NCBI GenBank assembly: GCA_945907105.1
Contig: CAMDSB010000006.1
Location: forward strand, 1 to 49,330
Direction: 5' to 3'
Source: Rickettsia typhi
Lineage (GTDB): Bacteria > Pseudomonadota > Alphaproteobacteria > Rickettsiales > Rickettsiaceae
DNA length: 49,330 nucleotides
Of the stretch, positions 37,708 to 45,484 are shown one piece after another. The notes beneath the pieces are model-generated. The model saw only the letters and a program-made list of their open reading frames with translations, ran no database searches and had not been told where the DNA came from. Each line of letters starts with the position of its first letter. Position 1 is the first letter of the stretch. The position numbers and the translations under genes were made by a program.

Positions 37708-38319
37708 CTAATCTGCTTCTTGACCTAATACCATAATATCCTCAGAATCCCACTGAATCCAGATATCATCGTCTGATGTCTTAATTCTTATTTCACTCTC
37801 AGTATCTCTAAATCTAATAGTTGCTTCAGCAATAGTTTTAAAGGCAAAACTACCAGAATTTCCGTCGAATCTAATCGCTGAATTAACAGGGAGATTTATA
37901 ATATTAAAACCACCAGCTAGATCACCACCACCAATTACTGGTAGCTCACCGCCGCCAATTGCTGGTAGGTCACCGCCGCCACCAATCGCTGGTAGGTCAC
38001 CGCCGCCAATCACTGGTAGGTCACCGCCGCCACCAATCCCTGGTAGGTCACCGCCGCCGCCAATTACTGGTAGGTCACCGCCACCAATCGCTGGCAGGTC
38101 ACCGCCGCCAATCGCTGGTAGCTCACCCCCGCCAATTACTGGTAGGTCACCGCCACCAATCGCTGGTAGATCACCACCGCCAATCGCTGGTAGATCACCA
38201 CCGCCCATTACCGGTAGGTCACCGCCACCAATTACTGGTAGATCACCGCCACCAATTACTGGTAGATCACCACCACCAATTACTGGTAGGTCCGCGCCAC
38301 TCATATTATCTTTTGACAT
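37708..38319 (-). CDS. Glycine-rich tandem-repeat protein (GGGDLPxI repeats)
   Basis: 203 residues. After a short start (MSKDNMSGA) come about 15 full units and one partial unit of GGGDLPVI or GGGDLPAI. Most units are 8 residues; a few are 9 owing to an extra glycine. At the DNA level this is a 24-bp (sometimes 27-bp) tandem repeat covering about 37.92-38.29 kb. The C-terminal 65 residues are not repetitive: GGFNIINLPVNSAIRFDG, then short beta-like strands ending in DDDIWIQWDSEDIMVLGQE. No signal peptide or membrane segment is seen. I know no such family. Frame is kept across all units, and the unit length variants are all multiples of three, which supports a real protein under selection. Confidence 0.75.
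   Translation of the reverse strand: MSKDNMSGADLPVIGGGDLPVIGGGDLPVIGGGDLPVMGGGDLPAIGGGDLPAIGGGDLPVIGGGELPAIGGGDLPAIGGGDLPVIGGGGDLPGIGGGGDLPVIGGGDLPAIGGGGDLPAIGGGELPVIGGGDLAGGFNIINLPVNSAIRFDGNSGSFAFKTIAEATIRFRDTESEIRIKTSDDDIWIQWDSEDIMVLGQEAD
37918..38296. repeat. 24-bp tandem repeat array inside the glycine-repeat gene
   Basis: On the plus strand the unit reads approximately CACCGCCACCAATTACTGGTAGGT, with synonymous and Val/Ala-changing variants (ATTACTGG versus ATCGCTGG). Spacing is 24 bp with occasional 27-bp units. Around 15-16 units. Confidence 0.85.
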
Positions 38320-39051
38320 ACACTTCCTCTTTAATAAAATTAAAAAAAAACCTTAATACAAGATTAACGTATTAACGTATTATAAGTTTATCGCTCAATA
38401 GTTAAGAAATAGTGAATAAATTATTTATTGACGTACGCGGATGTTTTAGTATTAATAATACTAAATAAAACTGGAAGGATTCCCCTTTAGACCTCATTGT
38501 TCGTAAGCTTATAAAATTAGTTGGCTGGTAAGAAGCAATTTATTAAGATTATTAGCTATCCCCCTCAAATAAGAAAAATATGTATGCCACACGGAGGGAA
38601 TAAAGTTAAAAGGTACGTACGCATTGGGCACGCCACTTAAAAAATCTCAATACATTAAGTAGTAATTTCGCCTATTTATAACAAGAGCTTAAGAAACCTT
38701 CGAAAAGCCAGTTTATATTTCCCCAAATGTCTCGTAGGATTGGAGCTTGAAGCAAAGAAAGGGCTTCTAGAGCAGATCCCTATTCTATATATATTATGAA
38801 TTATTTTTATCTATTATCGTTTATTGGGGGTGTGAATAAGACAAATCACCAGAGATTTCGAAGATTTATGGGAGATTAAGAATCTAGCTAGAACTGTGCC
38901 AAAATTTTACAACCAACTTCATCCCTTCCACGTTACTCTAAAACTTCTCACCTTTTAGCCGGGTATGAGGCGCCTTCGTTAGTAGCGCCAACTTCTAGGC
39001 TAACAACGTCATAACGTTTATTCTGGAATTGAACTTAGTTTAAACAATATT

Positions 39052-39140
39052 CTTAAATCAAACAGAGGAATTTTTCATTGCTCGACTTAGAAAACTTATT
39101 TGTATAATTATAAACTAGAAAATTCGGTATATATAGATTT
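39052..39140. repeat. 89-bp dispersed repeat, copy 2
   Basis: Second copy of the repeat at 37294-37382, same orientation, about 90% identical, no gaps. Together they bracket a 1.67-kb segment that contains only the glycine-repeat gene. Confidence 0.85.
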
Positions 39141-39154
39141 TTCGTGGTGAGAAT

Positions 39155-39202
39155 TTAAGTAAAGAAGTATAGTTACAAAGCAAAACATACTTCTTTACTT
39201 AA
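39155..39202. terminator. Stem-loop downstream of rplT
   Basis: TTAAGTAAAGAAGTAT (39155-39170) and ATACTTCTTTACTTAA (39187-39202) form a perfect 16-bp stem with a 16-nt loop, just after the rplT stop on the minus strand. No long T run follows, so it is terminator-like by position. Confidence 0.6.
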
Positions 39203-39210
39203 TAAAGGCC

Positions 39211-39564
39211 CTAACTAGCTTTTTTGACTTGCTCAACAATTTGGGCAAAACCTTCTGCATTATTTACAGCGAGTTCCGCCAGCATCTTGCGATCAATTTC
39301 AATACCAGCTTTTTTCATTCCGCCCATAAAGGTGGAGTAAACCATACCGTGCTCACGCACGGCTGCATTTATTCTCTGGACCCATAGACCTCTAAAGTCA
39401 CGCTTGCGATTTCTTCTGTCACGGTAAGCGTACTGCAGAGCCTTTTCAACTTTTTCAATAGCTACTCTGAAACAGTTATTAGCCCTGCCTCTGTAGCCTT
39501 TAGCCATTTTGATTATTTTCTTATGGCGATTCTTAGATACTAAACCTGATTTTGCGCGTGTCAT
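39211..39564 (-). CDS. rplT: 50S ribosomal protein L20
   Basis: L20 binds 23S rRNA early in large-subunit assembly. The 117-residue protein is of standard length and sequence: [54 protein letters not shown] and a C-terminal helix. It lies 17 bp after rpmI. The usual first gene of this operon, infC, is absent from the window. No L20 autoregulatory site is obvious. Confidence 0.98.
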   Translation of the reverse strand: MTRAKSGLVSKNRHKKIIKMAKGYRGRANNCFRVAIEKVEKALQYAYRDRRNRKRDFRGLWVQRINAAVREHGMVYSTFMGGMKKAGIEIDRKMLAELAVNNAEGFAQIVEQVKKAS

Positions 39565-39581
39565 ATTACATCCCTCCTAAT

Positions 39582-39785
39582 TTAATTGCTATTTGGGAGG
39601 AATATTTTCTTCAGTCTCTTTGCATCTGGAGCGCAAAGAACCTCAGTTCCTCTCAGGTTACGAAGTTGGGCTTTTGTACGACGTCTCATGAAGTGCTGTT
39701 TGCCTGCTTGTCCCGCCTTTACTTTACCAGTGGCGGTCAACTTGAAGCGTTTTTTAGCACCAGAGTGAGTTTTCATTTTAGGCAT
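39582..39785 (-). CDS. rpmI: 50S ribosomal protein L35
   Basis: A 67-residue basic ribosomal protein with the standard start [20 protein letters not shown], then [21 protein letters not shown] residues ([17 protein letters not shown] here). It is the first gene of the rpmI-rplT pair, transcribed from the 317-bp gap to its right. Confidence 0.97.
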   Translation of the reverse strand: MPKMKTHSGAKKRFKLTATGKVKAGQAGKQHFMRRRTKAQLRNLRGTEVLCAPDAKRLKKIFLPNSN

Positions 39786-40102
39786 AAAAATCCTCTATCA
39801 AATATGGTATTTACAAAGATTTTATACCATTTCTAGGTTACTTAAGACATGGTATAAAGTAAGCAAATTAGGCATACCAAAGGCCACGTTGCTATAAATT
39901 CAAGCAAGATTATATATAGGGTAAGACTTTTTGCAAGTCATTTTTTATCATTATCTGGTAATCTAATTGTTATAGAGTTCTTAAATAGATAGATGAAAAT
40001 GTTATTTGCAGATTGACAGAGGTCTACTTAACCGGAGATAATAACGTGTGAACTAGAAATCTATTAGTTTAATATTAACGAAATAAGAAGAAGGAATTTA
40101 TT
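39786..40102. other. Intergenic region between rpmI and the entericidin-like gene
   Basis: 317 bp between divergent genes. No gene is visible. It should carry the rpmI-rplT promoter on minus and that of the lipoprotein gene on plus. AAGAAGAAGGA at its right edge is the ribosome binding site of the latter. Confidence 0.45.
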
Positions 40103-40246
40103 ATGAACAAAAGAACAATATTTATTTTCTTAGGATTAAGTGCCTTATTTTTGACAGCTTGTAATACAATAGAAGGTGTTGGACGAGATGTTAAAGCAGG
40201 AGGAAAAAATCTTGAAGAATCCGCAAAAAATCACAAGCCTAATTAG
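40103..40246 (+). CDS. Entericidin A/B-like small lipoprotein
   Basis: A 47-residue protein. It has a lipoprotein signal with lipobox LTAC (residues 17-20, cleavage before Cys20). The mature part CNTIEGVGRDVKAGGKNLEE then carries the entericidin pattern (NTxxGxGxDxxxxGxxxE). Entericidins are tiny outer-membrane lipoproteins that act as a toxin/antidote pair in enteric bacteria; single copies are common in alphaproteobacteria with unknown role. AAGGA lies eight bases upstream of the ATG. Only one copy is seen here, so no toxin-antidote pair. Confidence 0.85.
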   Translation: MNKRTIFIFLGLSALFLTACNTIEGVGRDVKAGGKNLEESAKNHKPN

Positions 40247-40381
40247 GAAGCTCACTATACTCTCCTAGTATATACATCCAAGTGTTAATGGAGCATCTCT
40301 TGTGAACCTGTAGTTGGTAAGCATTAAATCTCTGATGCTTTTTTATACTTTTAAAAAATAATAAAACTTGCGGGGTATTAG

Positions 40382-41520
40382 ATGAAAATTCTTTTTGTAG
40401 TTATGTTATGGATAGTTATTAGCAGCTTTGCATTAGTATCTAAAGCTTCATCTTCTGATGATTATTTATCCGTTATATTCAAAGTACATTCACTCATATT
40501 TTTTACTTGCCGGCTGATGCGGTGTTAGTTAAAGATGGCATAGTCTATATTAATGAAGCTAAATTAGGTCATTATAATCCAGACCAAATACTGCAAAAAG
40601 TAAGACAAAGTACCCTAGGCTTGCCACATATTAAAGATATAAAATTGGTTAAAGACAATAGTAGTGAAGATTTATCTACCACAAAAAATAAAAGAATTAA
40701 GAAGTCTATTTTTACTCAAAAAGCTACTTCTCAAGTACCAGTCACTGACGGTTTAATGGGTAATCATAGTTTATTTCAGCCTTTGATAGCAGATCCAAAA
40801 TGGCCGCGTTTTACGCTTGCCTATCAATATGATTTAAAAAGTAGCGTTGTAAGACGGCATGCATTTGCTCCAAATTTTGGTGCTAGTTTTTCTCTTTATC
40901 GTATAACTGATCAAGAAAAGGATCAAGAATGGGAATTAAGCATGCAAGCTGGTTTATTTGGGCTTATGGATATTGGTCGAAACCCCACTGCCTTAATAAA
41001 TGCAGATTATTTTGTGGGGGTACCTATTTCTTATCGCTCAGGGGCGTTTACAACTTTATTACGTCCTTACCATATAAGTACTCACTTAGGTGATGAATTT
41101 ATGTTAACACCTGAGGGGAAAAAAATTAAACGAATTAATCTAAGCTATGAGGGTATAGATTTAATTTTATCTTATAATATCAATGCTTTCCGGGTATATG
41201 GAGGTGGGGGTTATTTAGTGCACAAAGAACCAAGCTATATAAAGCCTCTAAAAATACAAATGGGAGCTGAATATTATTCAGCTTATACATTTATGGAAGG
41301 AAGGTTAAGGCCTGTATCCGGAATAGATGTAAAAGTGGAGCAAAATGGATCATGGTCTCCTGGAGTATCTATAAAAACAGGAGTTCAAATTGAAAATTCA
41401 GCTCTTATTAGTAACAAGTTGCAAGTTATGTTAGAGTTTTATTCTGGTAGATCGATGCATGGACAATTTTATAGAGATAAAATACAAACCATTGGTATAG
41501 CGCTGCATGCGTTTTTATAA
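40382..41520 (+). pseudogene. DUF1207 family protein, split by a one-base frameshift
   Basis: The main open part (40507-41520) has DUF1207 features: SLFQPLIADPKWPRFTLAYQ, INADYFVGVPISYRSGAF, STHLGDEFML and INLSYEGIDLILSYNI, then YGGGGYLVH. The family is of unknown function and probably forms an outer-membrane barrel. That ORF lacks a normal start and signal. Upstream, an ATG at 40382 in another frame encodes a signal peptide (MKILFVVMLWIVISSFALVS) and SSSDDYLS before running to a TAG at 40526. Adding one G before 40472 joins the two as DDYLSGYIQSTFTHIFYLPA, matching the family start. So the gene has a one-base deletion at about 40471 or a sequencing error. Confidence 0.82.
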
Positions 41521-41543
41521 GATATAGTGATTAAGAGCGACTA

Positions 41544-42386
41544 TCAAAATCCGCTCTTAATTTCATTAGTAATTTTATATATATCTTTGCGGCTAAAGCA
41601 TTCGCTATACTGGGCAAACATTTTATCTGATACCGATTTTGCGCTTAAGCCTTGCGCAATCAAATTGGATATGTTCTCACGTAATTTATCAGTTGATATC
41701 GCCAAAGACTCTTCGCCCTGTATACTAAAAACTACTTCTCCTTTCGGAGGAGACGATTTATAGTGATCAATTAATTCTGACAATTTTGTAGTATTAGATT
41801 CTTGATATAGCTTTGTAAGTTCTCTTGCTACATTAGCTTGTCTATTACCCAATATTTCCAGAGCTATCTCTAACGTATGGAGTAATCTTAGAGAAGTTTC
41901 ATAAAAAATAAGAGTGCAATTCATTCTCGATAAGGAATTAAAAATCTTCACTTTTCCTTCTCTAGTTTTGGGCAAAAAACCAGCAAAATAAAATTTATCT
42001 GTAGGCAATCCAGATAAAGTAAGAGCGGCAATTGCGGCACAAGGGCCAGGAATAACATCCACTGATAAACCATAACTTTTTAGATCTCTAACAAGTTTAT
42101 ACCCAGGATCTGAAATCAATGGAGTTCCTGCATCTGAAATGAGACTGATTATTTTTCCCTCTATGATAAGCTTCTTTATGTTGTTCCTTGATGAGAGGTC
42201 ACTATTGTCATTGTAAACTTTTAATGACGCCTTTATCTGATGTTTCACTAGCAATTTATTTGATACTCTGGTATCTTCACAAAAAATGATATCAGAGCTT
42301 TTTAGCACATCTAATGCGCGCAAAGTTATGTCATTTAAGTTCCCGATTGGAGTAGAAACAATATATAGGCCTGGTTTTAAATTCAC
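41544..42386 (-). CDS. rsmI: 16S rRNA 2'-O-methyltransferase RsmI
   Basis: RsmI methylates the ribose of C1402 in 16S rRNA, the same nucleotide that RsmH (also in this window) N-methylates. The 280-residue protein has GLYIVSTPIGNLNDITLRAL, FCEDTRVSNKLL, LISDAGTPLISDPGYKLV and VIPGPCAAIAALTLSGLPTD. Its divergent neighbour is the LpoA-like lipoprotein gene, the usual arrangement in proteobacteria. Confidence 0.95.
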   Translation of the reverse strand: MNLKPGLYIVSTPIGNLNDITLRALDVLKSSDIIFCEDTRVSNKLLVKHQIKASLKVYNDNSDLSSRNNIKKLIIEGKIISLISDAGTPLISDPGYKLVRDLKSYGLSVDVIPGPCAAIAALTLSGLPTDKFYFAGFLPKTREGKVKIFNSLSRMNCTLIFYETSLRLLHTLEIALEILGNRQANVARELTKLYQESNTTKLSELIDHYKSSPPKGEVVFSIQGEESLAISTDKLRENISNLIAQGLSAKSVSDKMFAQYSECFSRKDIYKITNEIKSGF

Positions 42387-42422
42387 TAAAGAACCCGTTT
42401 CATAGTATTTGGAAAATTATTT

Positions 42423-43553
42423 ATGAGTAATATAAAACAAAAAATCTTAAAATTCATCCTTTCTTTTGCTTGCATAGTTTCGATTAGCTCTTGTAGTCAG
42501 ACAAATCAATCTTCAGAAAGAAAAAACACGGCAGACCAAAAAGGCATAGATGTAGCTATAGTGTTGCCTCTCTCAGGTTCAGAAGCCGCTCTTGGAAAAG
42601 AATATGCCCAAATGATTAAACTTGGCCTCGCTGATGGAGCAAAAACAAAGATTCGTGTTACAACATATGATTCTGCAAATCCAGAAACTTTAAGTAAATC
42701 TCTAGATAAAATTCTTGAAGACGGAGTTGACATAATCATTGGACCAGTTTTCTCGGAAGAAACAAAAGCAGTAGCAGAAAAAGTTAAGGGTAAGGGAACG
42801 ATTATTATATCGCTTTCAAACAACCCTGTTTTAGCAGATAAGCAAACCTATGTATTTGGCCACGCTCCAATGAGACAGCTAGAACAAATTACAAATTATT
42901 TTCTAGAGAAAAAGCACAAAAATTATATCACACTACTTCCTGCAGGTAGGTATTCAAATACGATAAGCAAAGTTCTTAAAGATATGATTACTTCAAAGGG
43001 TGGAACTCTTGCTAGGCTTGAGTTCTACGGCCCTACACCAGAAGATTTAGAAAAATCCGTGCGCTTAGTGTCAGAGGCTGTCGATGCTTTAAATGAAAAT
43101 GATTATAATCTTACAAGGCCTGTAATTTTACTTGCTGATGATCAGTCGACACTGGAGACACTTTTCAAATATGCTCAGAAATTTAGTTTAGATAAGAAGG
43201 CGATTATTGCCGGAGACAGCAGAATTGATCTCGGTCTTTCAGAGCCAATTACAACAACATTTACCGGCTCACTAAACATGATAAATTTTGACTTGCCAGC
43301 TCGCTCAATGCAGCTTGGTATTAAGCATATTTCATTCATTCACACGCTGGCTTATGATGCAGGTAGATTAGTAGGAAATTCTATTGGAACGAACTATAGT
43401 AAAACTAAATTTGTCGAACAGTTGAATTCAGCAGAACCGTTCTCTGGTGCATCAGGGTCTATTGGCTTTATCGACTCCATTGCTCAACGTAAGTACGATA
43501 TAATAAAGAAAGAAAACGGCCAATATAAATCCATATCAAATAATGGAAATTAA
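42423..43553 (+). CDS. Penicillin-binding protein activator (LpoA/LppC-like lipoprotein)
   Basis: A 376-residue protein with a lipoprotein signal (lipobox ISSC, Cys at about residue 23). A type I periplasmic-binding-protein fold follows: DVAIVLPLSGSEAALGKEYA, DIIIGPVFSEETKAVAEKV and FSGASGSIGFIDSIAQRKY. E. coli LpoA activates PBP1A; alphaproteobacterial members lack the N-terminal TPR half, as here. It is likely to work with peptidoglycan synthases such as those of the dcw cluster. It is divergent from rsmI by 36 bp and convergent with trpS, with a hairpin between. Confidence 0.87.
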   Translation: MSNIKQKILKFILSFACIVSISSCSQTNQSSERKNTADQKGIDVAIVLPLSGSEAALGKEYAQMIKLGLADGAKTKIRVTTYDSANPETLSKSLDKILEDGVDIIIGPVFSEETKAVAEKVKGKGTIIISLSNNPVLADKQTYVFGHAPMRQLEQITNYFLEKKHKNYITLLPAGRYSNTISKVLKDMITSKGGTLARLEFYGPTPEDLEKSVRLVSEAVDALNENDYNLTRPVILLADDQSTLETLFKYAQKFSLDKKAIIAGDSRIDLGLSEPITTTFTGSLNMINFDLPARSMQLGIKHISFIHTLAYDAGRLVGNSIGTNYSKTKFVEQLNSAEPFSGASGSIGFIDSIAQRKYDIIKKENGQYKSISNNGN

Positions 43554-43560
43554 TCTCTTC

Positions 43561-43601
43561 GTCAAAAGTTATATTTTATAAACAAAATAAATACTTTTGA
43601 C
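43561..43601. terminator. Bidirectional terminator hairpin
   Basis: GTCAAAAGT (43561-43569) pairs with ACTTTTGAC (43593-43601), a perfect 9-bp stem with a 23-nt AT-rich loop. It lies between the ends of the convergent LpoA-like gene and trpS. Confidence 0.5.
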
Positions 43602-43629
43602 TGGGTTAAATTGACTAATAAATTTATAT

Positions 43630-44619
43630 TTACAATAATCCAAAATTCTTGAGCACAGTGTTGCAGGTATTGGAGGCTACTTTACGAGCCTTCTCTGATC
43701 CAATTTTTAGTGAATTATGTATATAATTCTTATCTTTAATTATCCTAGAATATTCGCTATTTATTGGCTTTAGATGAGTGATAATTAGCTCAGCTAAGTC
43801 TGATTTAAAATCAGAAAAACCTCGGTGTTGATAACTAGTTAATATTGTTTCAATGCTATAGCCCGACAAAGCAACAAATATATTAATTAAATTAGTGATT
43901 TCTGGCCTATTCTTTTGATCATAAGTTATTTCTTCAATACTATCAGTCTTTGATTTTTTGACTTTTGTAAAAATAGTTTCAGAGCTGTCCGTCATATTTA
44001 TTCGTGAAGCATCACTAGGATCGGATTTGCTCATTTTTTTAGTACCATCTTTCAGACTCATAACCCTTGTCGCAATACCTTGAATAAGGGGTGTCGGAAC
44101 CTTAAATATTTCTTTTTGAAACTTGCGATTAATCACTGCTGCAATATCCCTAGCAAGCTCTAGGTGCTGTTTTTGATCATCTCCAACTGGTACAATTTCT
44201 GCGTTATAAAGCAAGATATCAGCAGCCATGAGGACTGGGTATGTGAATAACCCAGTGTTAGCAGTATCTTGTTTGCTGCCGGCTTTATCTTTAAATTGGG
44301 TCATGCGTTTGAGCCAGCCAATTGGCGTCACGCAGTTTAAAATCCATGCTAGTTCGCAATGTTCCTTAACAGCCGATTGTAAAAACAGCGCTGATTTGTT
44401 TGGATCCAGGCCGCAAGCAAGGTAAGTAGCTGCAGAATTTAAGACATTTTGTCGTAACTCTGCTGGATCTTGATCTATTGTGATTGAATGTAAATCAGCA
44501 AGAAAAAAATAGCATTCAAAATTTTCTTGCATATGCACCCAGTTTTTAATGGAGCCAAGATAGTTACCAAGGTGAAGCTTACCAGTAGACTGAACTCCGG
44601 AAACTGCAATTTTTGTCAT
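43630..44619 (-). CDS. trpS: Tryptophanyl-tRNA synthetase
   Basis: Charges tRNA-Trp. The 329-residue class I synthetase has a HIGH-type motif in GVQSTGKLHLGNYLGSIKN and a KMSKS motif in DGTKKMSKSDPSD. Typical regions include YFFLADLHSIT, LQSAVKEHCELAWILNC, YPVLMAADILLY and VPVGDDQKQHLELARDIA. It diverges from the acyltransferase gene. The length is normal and no motif is missing. Confidence 0.97.
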   Translation of the reverse strand: MTKIAVSGVQSTGKLHLGNYLGSIKNWVHMQENFECYFFLADLHSITIDQDPAELRQNVLNSAATYLACGLDPNKSALFLQSAVKEHCELAWILNCVTPIGWLKRMTQFKDKAGSKQDTANTGLFTYPVLMAADILLYNAEIVPVGDDQKQHLELARDIAAVINRKFQKEIFKVPTPLIQGIATRVMSLKDGTKKMSKSDPSDASRINMTDSSETIFTKVKKSKTDSIEEITYDQKNRPEITNLINIFVALSGYSIETILTSYQHRGFSDFKSDLAELIITHLKPINSEYSRIIKDKNYIHNSLKIGSEKARKVASNTCNTVLKNFGLL

Positions 44620-44727
44620 AATATCTCTTAAAAATACCGAAAAAAATAATTGTCTGTAAAGAAATTTATAGTTTTACCAATTTTAAAAATGCTATATAGT
44701 CAGCCAATTAAACTTTCTAGCATATAT

Positions 44728-45474
44728 ATGTTTTGGCGACCTAGAGTACTTACTTTTTATACAATAATTAGCATAATAATGGTATTGTTTTTTATCCTAT
44801 TTTGGGCACCAATGCAATTATCAAATGTGTCTTATAGCTCGCGATACAAAGTAGCTGAGCTTTTTTCGTATATATTTATTTATCTACTTTGGTTGGTATG
44901 TGGAATAAAATTCACAGTAATTGATAGGGAAAAGCTTCCAGTTGATGGCAATCCCTACATAGCTTTGTCCAATCACCAATCTTTTTGGGAAAATTTCTTT
45001 ATGCAGATAATAATTCCTGAGCATTCTTGGGTGATAAAAAAAGAGTTGTTTGATATACCGGTATTTGGCTTTGGTCTCCGAAGCGTTTCGCCAATAGCTG
45101 TTGATCGTAGTGATAGTCGATCTGTTGTCCAGATTTTAGAAGAAGGTAATAAAAAAATTGAATCGGGGTTGTCGATTGTTATGTTTCCAGAAGGTGGAAC
45201 GGTTAAACCTGATTGTAGTGTAAAATTTAAGCCTAGCGCGGCTAGACTGGCTTTAAACACAGGAGTGCCAGTTGTTTTAATTGTTCATAATGCAGGTTTA
45301 GTTTGGCCAAAAGGGTTTTGGTTCAAAAAGTCCGGAACGGTTAAAGTAAAGATTATAGAGTGTTTGAGTTCTGAACAAATTAGCTCTTATGGTAGTGATG
45401 CGCGGGAGCTAACTAATTATATTCAAGAAAAAATTAATTCTGAGAAGAAAATACTAATTGACCTCGGCGTGTAG
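44728..45474 (+). CDS. plsC: 1-acyl-sn-glycerol-3-phosphate acyltransferase
   Basis: PlsC adds the second fatty acid to make phosphatidic acid at the inner membrane. Motif I is NHQSFWE (histidine plus acid, E here where D is usual), motif III FPEGGTV, with a further VPVVLIVHNAG strand. Two membrane segments lie near the N-terminus. The frame stays open to a TTG at 44650, with ATGs at 44689 and 44728; none has a clear ribosome binding site. I prefer 44728 (248 residues) because it places the first membrane segment at the usual distance. Family identity is secure, the start is not. Confidence 0.85.
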   Translation: MFWRPRVLTFYTIISIIMVLFFILFWAPMQLSNVSYSSRYKVAELFSYIFIYLLWLVCGIKFTVIDREKLPVDGNPYIALSNHQSFWENFFMQIIIPEHSWVIKKELFDIPVFGFGLRSVSPIAVDRSDSRSVVQILEEGNKKIESGLSIVMFPEGGTVKPDCSVKFKPSAARLALNTGVPVVLIVHNAGLVWPKGFWFKKSGTVKVKIIECLSSEQISSYGSDARELTNYIQEKINSEKKILIDLGV

Positions 45475-45484
45475 TAGGGGTGGT

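Larger units (their letters stand above)
38320..39210. other. Long gene-poor region (891 bp)
   Basis: No convincing coding sequence, tRNA or known RNA is seen on either strand. The right part holds the second 89-bp repeat and a stem-loop behind rplT. The stretch from 38.4 to 39.0 kb is unassigned and may be decayed sequence. It is the longest gap in the window and lies directly upstream of the repeat-protein gene. Confidence 0.5.

Noticed and set aside
37708..38319. CRISPR array reading of the repeat region
   Set aside because: Units are contiguous 24-27 bp with no spacers, stay in frame, and encode protein; no cas genes are nearby.
37959..38375. Plus-strand ORF with repeated LVGHRR-like units over the glycine-repeat gene
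   Set aside because: Shadow of the 24-bp repeat on the opposite strand. The minus-strand frame has a natural start and a unique C-terminal region.
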